From Candidatus Sulfopaludibacter sp. SbA3 (lineage in GTDB: Bacteria; Acidobacteriota; Terriglobia; Bryobacterales; Bryobacteraceae): a stretch of 64,000 nucleotides of DNA. The notes beneath the pieces were generated by a model. It was given only the letters and a program-made list of their open reading frames with translations. It did not search any database and was not told where the DNA came from. Below, piece by piece: positions 18,990 through 28,232 of this stretch (position 1 is the first letter of the stretch; each line of letters opens with the position of its first letter). The translations under genes and the position numbers were made by a program. The stretch is taken from positions 1 through 64,000 of the forward strand of contig CAMDCN010000018.1 of the NCBI GenBank assembly GCA_945890485.1, written 5' to 3'.

Positions 18990-19655
18990 ATGAGAAAGGA
19001 CATCACGATCGCCGCCGAGGGCCGCGTTTCACGCGGTAAAAACGAAGCTCGGCGGCTGCGCGTCTCCGGACGCGCACCCGCGATCATCTACGGCACCGGC
19101 AGAGACCCTGTCGCTGTTGCCATTAGTCCGAAGGAAGTGAACAAGATTCTCCTCTCTTCCACCGGTCACAACTCCATCTTCGACGTCGCCGTCGATGGTG
19201 GCGCGCCCGAACCCGTCATGATCGTCGACTGGTCGTACGAGCCTGTTAAGGGCAACCTGCTGCACATCGACATGCAGCGGATCGACCTCACCAAGCGCAT
19301 CAAGGTGAAGATCCCTGTTCACGTCCACGGCGAACCGAAGGGTGTGAAGCAGCAGGGCGGTCTCCTCGACGTGGTTACCCGCGAAGTGGAAGTCGAGTGT
19401 CTCCCGGACGACATCCCGGCCGACTTCAGCCTGGAAATCGCGACGCTCGAAATCAACCAGGCGATCCGCGCCTCGGACTTGCCGATGACCAACTCGATGA
19501 AGCTGATTATGGTTCCCGAGACCGTGATCGTGCACATCGTGGCTCCGAAGATCGATCCCGACGCAGCAGCTGCCGCCGCCGAGCCGGAAGTGATCAAGAA
19601 GGGCAAGAAGGACGCCGCGGCCCCGGCCGCTGACGCCAAGGCCAAGAAGAAGTAG
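18990..19655 (+). CDS. rplY: 50S ribosomal protein L25 (CTC form)
   Basis: 221 residues, the long CTC type with an N-terminal L25 domain binding 5S rRNA (RGKNEARRLRVSGRAPAIIY) and a C-terminal beta domain (about 95-185), followed by an Ala/Lys-rich tail. The order prs-rplY-pth is widespread. A good AGGAG precedes the ATG, and the next gene follows after 6 bases. Confidence 0.93.
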   Translation: MRKDITIAAEGRVSRGKNEARRLRVSGRAPAIIYGTGRDPVAVAISPKEVNKILLSSTGHNSIFDVAVDGGAPEPVMIVDWSYEPVKGNLLHIDMQRIDLTKRIKVKIPVHVHGEPKGVKQQGGLLDVVTREVEVECLPDDIPADFSLEIATLEINQAIRASDLPMTNSMKLIMVPETVIVHIVAPKIDPDAAAAAAEPEVIKKGKKDAAAPAADAKAKKK

Positions 19656-19661
19656 TTTTCC

Positions 19662-20249
19662 ATGTTGATCGTTGGCTTAGGCAATCCCGGGGCCGAGTAC
19701 GATAACACATACCATAACCTGGGGTTCCTGGCCATCGATCGCATCGCTGCCTCCCATGGCATCCGGGTCACCCGGGCCGAGGGCAAAGCGATAACGGGAG
19801 TCGGGCGGATCGCTGGCGCTGACGTAGTGCTGGCCAAGCCGCAGACTTACATGAATTTGAGTGGCGGCTCCGTAAAGGAGTTGCTGGCAAAGTACACGCT
19901 TCCAGTCGACCGGTTACTGTTGATCTACGACGAACTGGCGCTTGATTGGGGCTCGATGCGGATTAGGCCGAAAGGCTCCGCCGGCGGACACAACGGTGTC
20001 AGTTCGGTTATCCGTAGCGTGGGAACAGAAGAAATTGCACGGATTCGACTGGGCATCCGCCCGGAACAGCCCGTGAAGGATATGAAGTCGTATGTGCTGG
20101 CCAAGATCCGGCGGGCACAGTTAACCATGTTGGACCCATTGCTCGACGATGTTGTCGCTGCAGTGGAATCCATCATCACCGAGGGCGTCGAAAAGGCCAT
20201 GGCGCGATTCAATGCGCGTCGCGCTCCCGGTGCCAAAGAGGAACCATGA
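19662..20249 (+). CDS. pth: Peptidyl-tRNA hydrolase
   Basis: 195 residues. VGLGNPGAEYDNTYHNLGF holds the first conserved Asn and the catalytic His (of YHN), PQTYMNLSGG the second Asn, and DELALDWGSMRIRPKGSAGG the catalytic Asp and substrate loop. It releases peptides from peptidyl-tRNA that has dropped off the ribosome. Its stop overlaps the rpsF start (ATGA). Confidence 0.95.
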   Translation: MLIVGLGNPGAEYDNTYHNLGFLAIDRIAASHGIRVTRAEGKAITGVGRIAGADVVLAKPQTYMNLSGGSVKELLAKYTLPVDRLLLIYDELALDWGSMRIRPKGSAGGHNGVSSVIRSVGTEEIARIRLGIRPEQPVKDMKSYVLAKIRRAQLTMLDPLLDDVVAAVESIITEGVEKAMARFNARRAPGAKEEP

Positions 20250-20743
20250 GGACTTACGAAGAACTCTTTATTGTCAACACCAGCGCCACTGAAGAAGAGC
20301 AGGACGCGATCATCGAGATGCTCCGCACTGTCATCACGACAGGCGGCGGCACGCTCGATAAGGTGGAAAAGTGGGGTGTGCGCAAACTCGCCTACCGGGT
20401 TGACCGGCAGCTCGAGGGCATCTACATTCTGCTCGAATTCTCAACCAACACAGCGGAAACTGCGAAAGAAGTCGAGCGCCGTCTGCGCGTTGCCGACCTG
20501 GTGATCAAATTCATCACGGTCCGGATGGACGAACGGATGCGCCGCGTCGAGAAGCGGAAGAAGCGTCGCGAGAAGCGTGCTGCCCGGAAGCCGCAAATCA
20601 CGGCCCCGTTGGCGCCGATTGTGCCGGGCGCGCGTCCCGACATGCCCGCCGCTCCCGAATCCCCGATGCCCGCCGCGCCGCTTCCGCTTGAGGATGCGCC
20701 GGTAACTGCTGAGGCCGCTCCCGAGCCGGCCGCTGAGAACTAA
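20246..20743 (+). CDS. rpsF: 30S ribosomal protein S6
   Basis: 165 residues. The S6 fold occupies 1-100 (MRTYEELFIVNTSATEEE, WGVRKLAYRVDRQLEGIYI, VIKFITVRMDERM). A basic stretch (RRVEKRKKRREKRAARK) and a Pro/Ala-rich acidic tail of about 45 residues extend it well beyond the typical 95-135 residues. Clustered with rpsR and rplI, as in most bacteria. Confidence 0.95.
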   Translation: MRTYEELFIVNTSATEEEQDAIIEMLRTVITTGGGTLDKVEKWGVRKLAYRVDRQLEGIYILLEFSTNTAETAKEVERRLRVADLVIKFITVRMDERMRRVEKRKKRREKRAARKPQITAPLAPIVPGARPDMPAAPESPMPAAPLPLEDAPVTAEAAPEPAAEN

Positions 20744-20762
20744 CGAGTAGGAGACTAAGACA

Positions 20763-21068
20763 ATGGCAGAAACCAAGAGCGGAGGCCGCCCGATTGCGGC
20801 CAGCCAGCGTCCGACCGGTGGCGATAAAGCCCTGGCCGGGAATAAGAAACAGTTCTTCCGCCGGAAGAAGGTATGCCGGTTCTGCGTCGAGAAGATCGAC
20901 CACATCGACTACAAAGACGTAAAGTTGCTCTCGGCCTTCATCTCCGAGCGCGGCAAGATCACCCCGCGGCGGATCTCCGGCGTGTGTTGCGTGCATCAGC
21001 GCTTGCTCGCCATGGCGATCAAGCAGAGCCGGAACATCGCCCTGCTGCCGTTCACCACATCGCTATAA
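20763..21068 (+). CDS. rpsR: 30S ribosomal protein S18
   Basis: 101 residues. [19 protein letters not shown] and the [20 protein letters not shown] motif identify S18. Four cysteines (CxxC and CC followed by H) indicate the zinc-binding form. It carries an N-terminal extension of about 25 residues. S18 pairs with S6 on the 30S platform. Confidence 0.96.
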   Translation: MAETKSGGRPIAASQRPTGGDKALAGNKKQFFRRKKVCRFCVEKIDHIDYKDVKLLSAFISERGKITPRRISGVCCVHQRLLAMAIKQSRNIALLPFTTSL

Positions 21069-21086
21069 CCCCGAGGAGAATCCCCA

Positions 21087-21533
21087 ATGGAAGTCATTTT
21101 ACGAGAGGATATCGACAAGCTCGGCACGCGCGGTCAGTTAGTGAACGTCGCCCCGGGCTTCGCCCGCAATTTTCTGCTGCCCAAGCGCCTCGCGGTGCCG
21201 GCTACGGAATCCAATAAGAAGATCGTGGAACAGGAGCGCCAGGCAGGGCTGCGGCGGGAAGCCGTGGAAGCCGCCGACGCTCAGGAACTGGCCAAGCTGC
21301 TCGAGCCGACCGTGATCGAGATCAGCATGAAGGCTGGCGAGAACGACCACCTGTTCGGTTCGGTGACCCTCAAGGACATCGCCGATCAGTTGGAAGCCAA
21401 GAACTTCCACATCGATCGCAAGAAGATCGTCCTGGCCGAACCCATCAAAACGCTCGGCGAGTTCTCGATTCCGGTGAAGCTGCACAAGCAGGTCACCACC
21501 AACATCAAAGTGATCGTGAAGCGCGAAGAGTAG
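21087..21533 (+). CDS. rplI: 50S ribosomal protein L9
   Basis: 148 residues. The N-terminal domain (MEVILREDIDKLGTRGQLVN, APGFARNFLLPKRLA) is joined by the long exposed helix (about 42-75) to the C-terminal domain ending in VKREE. GAGGAG lies before the ATG. Last gene of the housekeeping run; a terminator follows. Confidence 0.96.
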   Translation: MEVILREDIDKLGTRGQLVNVAPGFARNFLLPKRLAVPATESNKKIVEQERQAGLRREAVEAADAQELAKLLEPTVIEISMKAGENDHLFGSVTLKDIADQLEAKNFHIDRKKIVLAEPIKTLGEFSIPVKLHKQVTTNIKVIVKREE

Positions 21534-21554
21534 TTTCAATCGCAACAATTGATG

Positions 21555-21590
21555 GATGGCCCGGCGTCACACGCTTGACTCCGGGCCATC
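21555..21590 (+). terminator. Terminator after rplI
   Basis: GATGGCCCGG (21555-21564) pairs perfectly with CCGGGCCATC (21581-21590) across a 16-base loop. The tail after the stem (TTCATT) is only weakly T-rich. It separates the ribosomal run from the SDR gene. Confidence 0.6.
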
Positions 21591-21610
21591 TTCATTAGGA
21601 GCATAGCCAA

Positions 21611-22354
21611 ATGGGCTTTTTCGATTTAACCGGCCACACGGCGATTGTCACCGGCGCGGCTTCCGGCATTGGAGCCGCCATCGCGCGGCGCTTGGCAAAG
21701 GCGGGGGCCACCGTGGCCATCGCGGATATCAATGGCGCGGCAGCGGCTGAAGTGGCCGCGACCATCCCCGGCGCATTAGCCGTGGCCATGGACGTGACGA
21801 ACACGGAGTCCGTGCAGGCGGCCGTCGATAGCGTGATTGCGCAGACGGGCCGAGTGCACATTCTCGTCAATAACGCCGGCATCGGCGGTAAGGCTGCTCC
21901 GCTGTGGGAGCAGAACATCGACGATTGGCACCGCTGCATCGCCATCAACATGGACGGTGTCTGGAACGGCTGCAAGGCGGTGCTGCCGCACATGCGCGAA
22001 AACAAGTACGGCCGCATTGTGAATATCGCCTCCATCGCCGGTAAGGAAGGCAACCCGAACATGTCCGCCTATTCGGCCACGAAGGCGGCCGTCATCGGCT
22101 TCACCAAATCGGTCGCCAAGGAAGTGGCGACGGAAGGAATCTGCATCAACGCGGTGAGCCCGGCGGTTGTCCGCACTCCGATTCTTGAACAACTAACGCC
22201 GCAGCAGGTGGCCTACATGACCGAGAAGATCCCCATGCGGCGCACGGGCGAACCCGAAGAGATCGCCGCCGTGGTGCACTTCCTGTCGAGTCCCGACTGC
22301 AGCTTCGTAACAGCCCAAACTTATGACGCCTCGGGCGGGCGCGCGACTTACTAA
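21611..22354 (+). CDS. SDR-family oxidoreductase
   Basis: 247 residues. Classical short-chain dehydrogenase: NAD(P) motif TGAASGIGAAIA at about 15-26, NNAG at about 88, catalytic Ser in NIASIAG and YSATK for the Tyr and Lys. The C-terminal SGGRATY replaces the usual DGG. The acidic residue after the second strand (ADIN) points to NAD(H) preference. The substrate is not clear; sugar or hydroxy-acid dehydrogenases of this type are common in acidobacteria. Confidence 0.88.
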   Translation: MGFFDLTGHTAIVTGAASGIGAAIARRLAKAGATVAIADINGAAAAEVAATIPGALAVAMDVTNTESVQAAVDSVIAQTGRVHILVNNAGIGGKAAPLWEQNIDDWHRCIAINMDGVWNGCKAVLPHMRENKYGRIVNIASIAGKEGNPNMSAYSATKAAVIGFTKSVAKEVATEGICINAVSPAVVRTPILEQLTPQQVAYMTEKIPMRRTGEPEEIAAVVHFLSSPDCSFVTAQTYDASGGRATY

Positions 22355-22370
22355 GTGAGTAACTAATACC

Positions 22371-23765
22371 ATGCTTCTTCTGCCGTCTCAATATGCTGAT
22401 GCGCCGTTGCGCGACCTCCTGCACGAAGCCGGCCGGGGACGCATTGGCGTCGACCAGGCCTTCGTCAAAGCGATTCTCGACCGGGGGCCGGAGGCAGCCG
22501 CTGAGGTGGCTGCTTACGGGCTGGATCAGCCGGAAGAAGACCGCGTCGACCTGACCGTCGACCTGTTTCACATCCTCCGCGCGCTCCGCCACCCGGCCGC
22601 TATCCCTTTCCTGATCGACCTGTTGCATCAGGACGATGGCGAGGCTCCGGACCACATCTATGAGGCGCTCGGCGAGTTGGGCGAAGCCGCCGTCGAACCG
22701 CTTCTCGAGTTGCGCGAGAAGGCCGATGGCGAAAGCCAGGGGAACATGGAATTCCTCCTGGCCGGATTGGGCGTACAGGACGATCGGATCAAGCAGATTC
22801 TGCTTGACCGCCTGGAGACGGATCCGGCCGACGCGGCGATCAACCTGAGCCTCTACGGCGACAAGGAACTGATTCCGGCTATCGCGGCGCGCCTCGAACG
22901 GATGGGCGAAGAGGAGCAGGACGAGAAGCGCGAACTCGAGTACTCGATGCGCAATCTCGAAGCTCCGGTGGTGGACGATGGGCATCCGCCGTATGACGTC
23001 TTTGAAAATTTCGAGGAAGTTGCCCCGCCCGTTTGGGACGTCCTTGATGCCGATGAGATTTTGGAATTTCTCCAACACCCGGACCCGAACGTTCGCAAAG
23101 AGGCGGCCGAGGCGTTGGTCGACGAAGAGCCGGACGAAACCCTGCTCGACGCTTTGCTCGGGGTAGCGGAAAACGACGCCGACGCCGTTGTCCGCGGCGC
23201 GGCATGGCAGAGCTTGTCCGAATATTGGGAAGAGCCGGGCGTAGCAGCCAAGCTGCGCGAGAAGATGGCGGATGCTGGCGCGCCCTTGCGGGAACGGGCC
23301 GGCGCGGCGATCGCCGTGGCGACCAACGAGCTGAACCCGGCCGTGGAAGCAGCCCTCCGCGAACTCTACGAGAATGAAGAGACCCGTCCCCAAGCGATGC
23401 GCGGGATGTGGCGTACGTTCGATAAGACCTTCGCTCCGATCTTCTCGAAGCACTTGCAGGATCCGATCCGCGCGGTGCAAAACGAAGCCATTACGGGCGT
23501 CGGGTACCTCGGGATGGTCTACGAGTCCAAGCAACTCGAAGATATGTTCGACGACCCGGATTTGCGGGAACGCGCGTTGTTCGCCTACTCTCTCTGCTGC
23601 GCCGGGGATACAACAAGGTCGAACGCGAAGAAGCTATACCGGAAGATTGCGGATCTCGCCGGCGGCCTGGACGATGAGGAGAAGGACGTGGTGGAAACTG
23701 CGATCGATACCCGGTTGGCTCTCCATGGGCTCGGTCCGGTTTTTGCAGAGCCGCACGAGCACTAG
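22371..23765 (+). CDS. HEAT-repeat protein
   Basis: 464 residues of alpha-solenoid, with helix pairs such as HPAAIPFLIDLLHQDDGEAP, PNVRKEAAEALVDEE and VVRGAAWQSLSEYWEEPGVA throughout, and a strongly acidic composition. No signal peptide or membrane segment, so cytoplasmic. A protein-binding scaffold is likely; the partner is unknown. It follows the SDR by 16 bases. Confidence 0.75.
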   Translation: MLLLPSQYADAPLRDLLHEAGRGRIGVDQAFVKAILDRGPEAAAEVAAYGLDQPEEDRVDLTVDLFHILRALRHPAAIPFLIDLLHQDDGEAPDHIYEALGELGEAAVEPLLELREKADGESQGNMEFLLAGLGVQDDRIKQILLDRLETDPADAAINLSLYGDKELIPAIAARLERMGEEEQDEKRELEYSMRNLEAPVVDDGHPPYDVFENFEEVAPPVWDVLDADEILEFLQHPDPNVRKEAAEALVDEEPDETLLDALLGVAENDADAVVRGAAWQSLSEYWEEPGVAAKLREKMADAGAPLRERAGAAIAVATNELNPAVEAALRELYENEETRPQAMRGMWRTFDKTFAPIFSKHLQDPIRAVQNEAITGVGYLGMVYESKQLEDMFDDPDLRERALFAYSLCCAGDTTRSNAKKLYRKIADLAGGLDDEEKDVVETAIDTRLALHGLGPVFAEPHEH

Positions 23766-23821
23766 CCTCGTAGGCCACGTGAGGAAACGTTTATACTGAT
23801 GGCAGCGTCTGTTGACTACGC

Positions 23822-25027
23822 ATGCCAGCCAGTCCTTCCATTCGCGTGGCCTATTTCACCGACTCGTTCGATGAGGTGAACGGACTTGCGCGTACCAGCA
23901 GGGAGCTTTCCTCATTTACTCGCCGCAACGGCCTGCCGATGTTGCTTGTGCGGCCCGGGGAATCGACGGCCAGTTGGTCGGACGGGAACCAAATGCATGT
24001 GCAGTTGCACCGCGCGGCCACTTCGATTCCGGTGGATAGCGAGTTGTCGTTCGACCCGTTGTTGCCGCGGCACCTGTTGCGGCTGCGGACCGCCGTGCGG
24101 AAATTTCGTCCGGACGTGATCCATGTCACCGGGCCCGGAGATATAGGGCTGATGGGCGCTTATTTCTCGTTCTATTACGGGATCCCGCTAGTGGCGTCCT
24201 GGCACAACAATTTGCACGAACTGGCCGCCAAACGGCTGCATCTGCTGCTTGACCATCCGCTGTTCTCTCTCGTGCCGCGGGCGTACGCGGACTTCGTGAC
24301 CGCGCTGACGGAGCGGGGGGCGCTTGAAAGCGTGACCTTGTTCTACAAACTGGCAAGGCGCCTGTTTGCGCCCAACCCGGATCTGGTCCGGTTTCTGGAG
24401 CAGCAGACCGGCAAGCCGGTGCATCTCATGCCGCGCGCGGTGGATACGACCCTTTTTCACCCGGGCCGGCGGCTGCGGCAGGATGGTGATTTCACCTTGG
24501 GGTTTGCCGGCCGCCTGCAACCGGAAAAGAACGTCCGGTTGCTCGCGCAGGTGCAGAAGGCACTGCCGGGTGGTAATCATCGGTTCCTGATCATTGGCGA
24601 GGGGTTCGAACAGACCTGGCTGAAGCGCCGCCTCCGCCGGACCGAATTCCGGCAGTTCCTCGATGGAGTTGAACTTGCTGACGCTTATGCCAGCATGGAC
24701 CTGTTTCTGAATCCATCGCTGACCGATACCTACGGCACGAGCGTCCACGAGGCGTTGGCGAGCGGAGTACCCGCGATCGTCATGAACCAGGGCGGACCGC
24801 AATATCTCATTGAAACTGGAGCTAACGGCTATGTGTGCCAGAGCGAGGCTCATTTTGTTCGGCGGGTTGCCGAATTGATCGCCAACCCCGTTGAATTACA
24901 GCGGATGCGCCTCGAAGCGCGTGAATCGGCCTGCCGCGTGAGCTGGGATCGTGTGTTTGACGATGTGTACCATGTTTACGAAGCCGCTTGCGGCCATCAC
25001 CCGACGAATCTTCGAGTAGCCAGTTGA
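23822..25027 (+). CDS. Glycosyltransferase family 4 protein
   Basis: 401 residues, GT-B fold. The opening (VAYFTDSFDEVNGLARTSRE) resembles the alpha-mannosyltransferase/diacylglycerol glucosyltransferase branch. The C-terminal half has GFAGRLQPEKNVRLLAQV, the donor site NPSLTDTYGTSVHEALASGV with the second Glu kept and the first replaced by Asp, and GGPQYLIETGANGY. It probably builds a glycolipid or surface glycan at the inner membrane. The stop overlaps a TTG start of the permease gene. Confidence 0.85.
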   Translation: MPASPSIRVAYFTDSFDEVNGLARTSRELSSFTRRNGLPMLLVRPGESTASWSDGNQMHVQLHRAATSIPVDSELSFDPLLPRHLLRLRTAVRKFRPDVIHVTGPGDIGLMGAYFSFYYGIPLVASWHNNLHELAAKRLHLLLDHPLFSLVPRAYADFVTALTERGALESVTLFYKLARRLFAPNPDLVRFLEQQTGKPVHLMPRAVDTTLFHPGRRLRQDGDFTLGFAGRLQPEKNVRLLAQVQKALPGGNHRFLIIGEGFEQTWLKRRLRRTEFRQFLDGVELADAYASMDLFLNPSLTDTYGTSVHEALASGVPAIVMNQGGPQYLIETGANGYVCQSEAHFVRRVAELIANPVELQRMRLEARESACRVSWDRVFDDVYHVYEAACGHHPTNLRVAS

Positions 25028-26388
25028 GCCAACCAACCTCTTCACTTCTTCGCCAGCTTGGGCTGGTTAGCGCGACCGCGCTGGTAATTTCCAATATGGT
25101 GGGAACCGGGATCTTTACAACCACCGGTTTTCTCGCCGGAGATCTGGGCGACCCCAGTATCGTGCTTGGCATCTGGGTTGTCGGGGCGATCGTCGCCTTG
25201 GCTGGCGCTTTCTGCTATTCCGAGCTGGGCATCAACTTCCCGAGTTCCGGCGGCGAGTATGTTTACCTCACCCAGGCCTACGGCCCGACGTGGGGGTTCA
25301 TGGAAGGTTGGATCTCTTTCACGGCGGGATTTTCAGCGCCGATTGCCTTGGCGGCGCTCGCCTTTTCGGACTATCTGGGCTACTTTTTTCCGGCGGTGAA
25401 GCAGGCAAGCTCGACTGCGGTAGGGCCCTTTACCGTAGGAGGAGCGCAGGTGGTGGCCACGGTGCTGATCCTGAGCTTTGCGGTGTTGAACCTGTTTGGC
25501 ATCAAGCTGGCGGCCAGTGTGCAGAACGTCCTGACGGCCGTGAAGCTGAGCGTGATCGTTGGGTTCCTTTTCTTCGCCTTCGCGACGGGTAAAGGAGACT
25601 GGGGTCATTTCAACGAGGTGGCCGTCCGCACTTCAACCTCGCCGCTTTGGGAGCAGTTCGCCACCAGTCTGATCTTCATCTATGTGGCTTACTCCGGCTG
25701 GAACGCGGCGACGTATGTGGCCGAGGAGTTGCGTTCGCCGGAGCGGACTTTGCCCTTGGCGCTGACGTTGGGCACGGCGTTGGTGGCAGCATTGTTTGTG
25801 GGCTTGAATATCGCCTATATTTACGCGCAGCCGCTGGAGCAGATGAAAGGCGTGGTTGCCGTCGGTTCGCTTTCGGCCTCGAACCTGTTCGGGCCGGAGG
25901 TGGCGAGTCTGTTCAGCGGCCTGATGGCGGTTTCGTTGCTGGCGACCGTGAACGCGATGGTGACGATTGGTCCGCGCGTCTACTACGCGATGGCGCAGAA
26001 CAAGGCATTCTTCCCCGCGGCCGCGCGGGTTCATGAGAAGTGGCGGACGCCTTATGTCGCCATCGCCATGCAGGGTGTCTGCGCGGTGGCGATGTGCTTT
26101 TTATCGTTCCGAGACCTGATGTTCTACGTCGGTTTTCTGCTGAACGCGTTCTCCGTGCTTGCGGTGGCGTCGCTGTTTGTATTCCGGAAGCGGGCGGGAT
26201 GGCAGCGGCTGGGCGTTGTGAATTTTGCGTGGCCGCTGATTCCCGCCTTCTACGTTCTGGTGGGCGCGTGGGTGGCCGGATCCGGGTTTCTGATGCGTCC
26301 TTCGGTGTCGTTCGCGGCCTTGGGAACGGTGGTTGTAGGGGCTTTAGCTTACAAGATTTTCCTTGCGCCAAAGAGCGTCGCAGCCTAG
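25024..26388 (+). CDS. APC-superfamily amino-acid permease
   Basis: About 454 residues from TTG 25024 (TTGA overlap); TTG 24988 is possible. Twelve hydrophobic segments are visible. The first, SATALVISNMVGTGIFTTTG, holds the APC helix-break motif that binds the amino-acid backbone, and SFTAGFSAPIALAALAFSDY is a later family segment. Inner-membrane uptake or exchange of amino acids is likely; the exact substrate is unknown. Confidence 0.87.
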   Translation: MSQPTSSLLRQLGLVSATALVISNMVGTGIFTTTGFLAGDLGDPSIVLGIWVVGAIVALAGAFCYSELGINFPSSGGEYVYLTQAYGPTWGFMEGWISFTAGFSAPIALAALAFSDYLGYFFPAVKQASSTAVGPFTVGGAQVVATVLILSFAVLNLFGIKLAASVQNVLTAVKLSVIVGFLFFAFATGKGDWGHFNEVAVRTSTSPLWEQFATSLIFIYVAYSGWNAATYVAEELRSPERTLPLALTLGTALVAALFVGLNIAYIYAQPLEQMKGVVAVGSLSASNLFGPEVASLFSGLMAVSLLATVNAMVTIGPRVYYAMAQNKAFFPAAARVHEKWRTPYVAIAMQGVCAVAMCFLSFRDLMFYVGFLLNAFSVLAVASLFVFRKRAGWQRLGVVNFAWPLIPAFYVLVGAWVAGSGFLMRPSVSFAALGTVVVGALAYKIFLAPKSVAA

Positions 26389-26397
26389 CATCGAGGC

Positions 26398-26847
26398 ATG
26401 CGCATCCTTTTGGGTTTGTTCGTTTCGGCCGGATTGTTGCTGGCCGAGACGAATCTTTCGGGGACGTGGAAACTGAACCACGAAAAGAGCGATTTCGGCC
26501 GGGCGCCTCGTCCCGGGACGGTCGTGACGAAGATCCGGCAGCAGGGCGGGGAACTGGCGGCGCAATCGACTTCGGACGGGCGGGTGAATGAGTACCGGTG
26601 GACGCTCGACGGCAAGGAGTCGGTGAACCGGATTGCGGGGAACGAGGTGAAAGCGGTGGCAGGGTGGAGGGGGCCAATTCTGCAGGTACGATCAAAAACG
26701 ACGGTGCAGGGGACGGCGCTTGCCATGACCGATCAGTACAGTTTGTCGGCGGATGGCCGGGAAATGACGATTTTCCGAACGATCAACGGGCCGCAGGGCG
26801 AGATCGAGCAGCGCTATGTCTACGACAAAGACCCTAGCGATAAGTAA
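26398..26847 (+). CDS. Small secreted protein, probable beta-barrel fold
   Basis: 149 residues with a signal peptide (MRILLGLFVSAGLLLA). The mature part begins NLSGTWKLNHEKSDFG, an opening seen in many acidobacterial secreted proteins of lipocalin-like shape, and continues as alternating beta strands (VNEYRWTLDGKESV, YSLSADGREMTIFRTI). No known catalytic motif. It lies 9 bases after the permease gene. Function unknown. Confidence 0.65.
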   Translation: MRILLGLFVSAGLLLAETNLSGTWKLNHEKSDFGRAPRPGTVVTKIRQQGGELAAQSTSDGRVNEYRWTLDGKESVNRIAGNEVKAVAGWRGPILQVRSKTTVQGTALAMTDQYSLSADGREMTIFRTINGPQGEIEQRYVYDKDPSDK

Positions 26848-26935
26848 GGCTTTTCCCCCTGCCTGATTAACCGTTTCTGCGGATTTCCGCCTCACCGCTC
26901 GCATGTTGTACTGGGGGTGCTAGCTGTGTCTCCTT

Positions 26936-28225
26936 ATGAAGCGGAATCTTGTCCCCCTGCTCGGTATCGCGTTCGTGGTTGCCATTGCGGCGACCGGAAT
27001 CTTTTACGGTCTGTTTGTCGGGCGGATGCGCGACGAAGAGGCCAATGCGGCCAGGCAGACGATTGTCGTTGCGTCCCGGGCGATTGACCGGGGGCGTCAA
27101 TTGGACGCCGCGGACCTCAAGCTCTCGAGTTGGGCGGGGGCGTTGCCGCCGGGAGCATATCGTCGCGTGGAAGACGCGGTGGGCAAGACAGTCTACCAAG
27201 CCACGATTGAAAACGAACCCATCACCGAAGAGCGGACGGGGTCTGATCAAGGTACGGGCACCAAGGGCGGCATTGCCAAGGGGATGCGTGCCATCTCGGT
27301 GCGAGTTTCGGAATCGAACGGGTTGATGCCGTTTCTTCGCGCGGGGCATCGGGTGGACTTGCAGGTGGTGAATCTGCGGGGAAGTGATCCGGCCGTGCGC
27401 TCCCTTTTGCAGAACGCGGAAGTGTTGAGCGTGCAAGCCAATGAGAGCAATGGGCAGGCGATGGTACCGGTGGTGAATCTTTTGGTTGCGCCAAAGGATG
27501 CAGACCGGGTGGCGCTTGCGGATTCAGCGGCGAAGATTCGTTTGCTTTTGCGAAACCAGATGGATGAGGAGCAGATGGCTCGGCCCCCGATTGAGTTTCG
27601 GCAGGTTTTCCTCGAGCGCGGTCAGAACCCCGTTCCGTCAGCGGTTACGACTCCGGCCGTGGCGACCGCCGGGGCCCGAGTGGACTTGGAAGTGAAGCTG
27701 GTGAATGGCCGGTCGAGTTTCTTTGAGGACAACCAGAGCCGGCTGACGGCTCTGCCGCAGAACGCGGCCGTACGGATTGCTGCGCTGCAGCGGGGAGTAG
27801 CAAGCGATAGTGTGATCCGGCCGCAGGAGTTGCTTTCGAGCGAGAAGCTAACCGCATTTGACCAGAGCGGCGTAACGTTGCGGGCAGGAGCGACCTGGAA
27901 AGCGGCAAACGGTAATAATTGCGGCCTGCGAATTCAGTTTGTGCCCCGGCTGAGTGGGAATGGCGCGATTCGCTTGCGGGTAGAGCCCGAGGTTACGACG
28001 ACCTTGGGGCAAGGGTCGACGACTCGGCGCGTGGTTGCTGACGTTGACCTGATTGATGGGCAAACGATAGCGCTTTCTGGATTTGGCCAGGGACCGGATG
28101 CGGCCGACCTGCTGGAGAAGTTATTTGGCGGCAAGATCAGCGGCGCCGCCAGCCGGGATCTTGTCGTCTTGATCACTCCGCGAGTGATGGCGCCTGTAGT
28201 ACGAGCCGGCCTGAACGGCCAATAG
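26936..28225 (+). CDS. Tad pilus CpaB (RcpC) fused to a secretin C-terminal domain
   Basis: 429 residues. An N-terminal anchor (LLGIAFVVAIAATGIFYGLF) is followed by the CpaB arrangement: SAF-like domain (TIVVASRAIDRGRQLDAADL) and RcpC domain (AISVRVSESNGLMPFLRAGH, then VDLQVVNLR) up to about 225. From about 250 the sequence turns secretin-like: RLRVEPEVTTTLG, VDLIDGQTIALSGFG and finally LVVLITPRVM, the hallmark end of secretin domains. CpaB (about 260-300 residues) and the CpaC/RcpA secretin are normally separate proteins. Here the secretin N-domains are absent. It is the first gene of a cpaB-tadB-tadC run. Confidence 0.75.
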   Translation: MKRNLVPLLGIAFVVAIAATGIFYGLFVGRMRDEEANAARQTIVVASRAIDRGRQLDAADLKLSSWAGALPPGAYRRVEDAVGKTVYQATIENEPITEERTGSDQGTGTKGGIAKGMRAISVRVSESNGLMPFLRAGHRVDLQVVNLRGSDPAVRSLLQNAEVLSVQANESNGQAMVPVVNLLVAPKDADRVALADSAAKIRLLLRNQMDEEQMARPPIEFRQVFLERGQNPVPSAVTTPAVATAGARVDLEVKLVNGRSSFFEDNQSRLTALPQNAAVRIAALQRGVASDSVIRPQELLSSEKLTAFDQSGVTLRAGATWKAANGNNCGLRIQFVPRLSGNGAIRLRVEPEVTTTLGQGSTTRRVVADVDLIDGQTIALSGFGQGPDAADLLEKLFGGKISGAASRDLVVLITPRVMAPVVRAGLNGQ

Positions 28226-28232
28226 GATCGGC

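Noticed and set aside
22146-23534. 462-codon minus-strand open frame opposite the HEAT-repeat gene
   Set aside because: Composition and position are those of a shadow frame; the plus-strand gene has a coherent helical repeat pattern.
23494-23534. Possible frameshift or gene break near the end of the HEAT-repeat gene
   Set aside because: The plus-strand frame stays open with normal helix repeats to 23765, so no break is supported.
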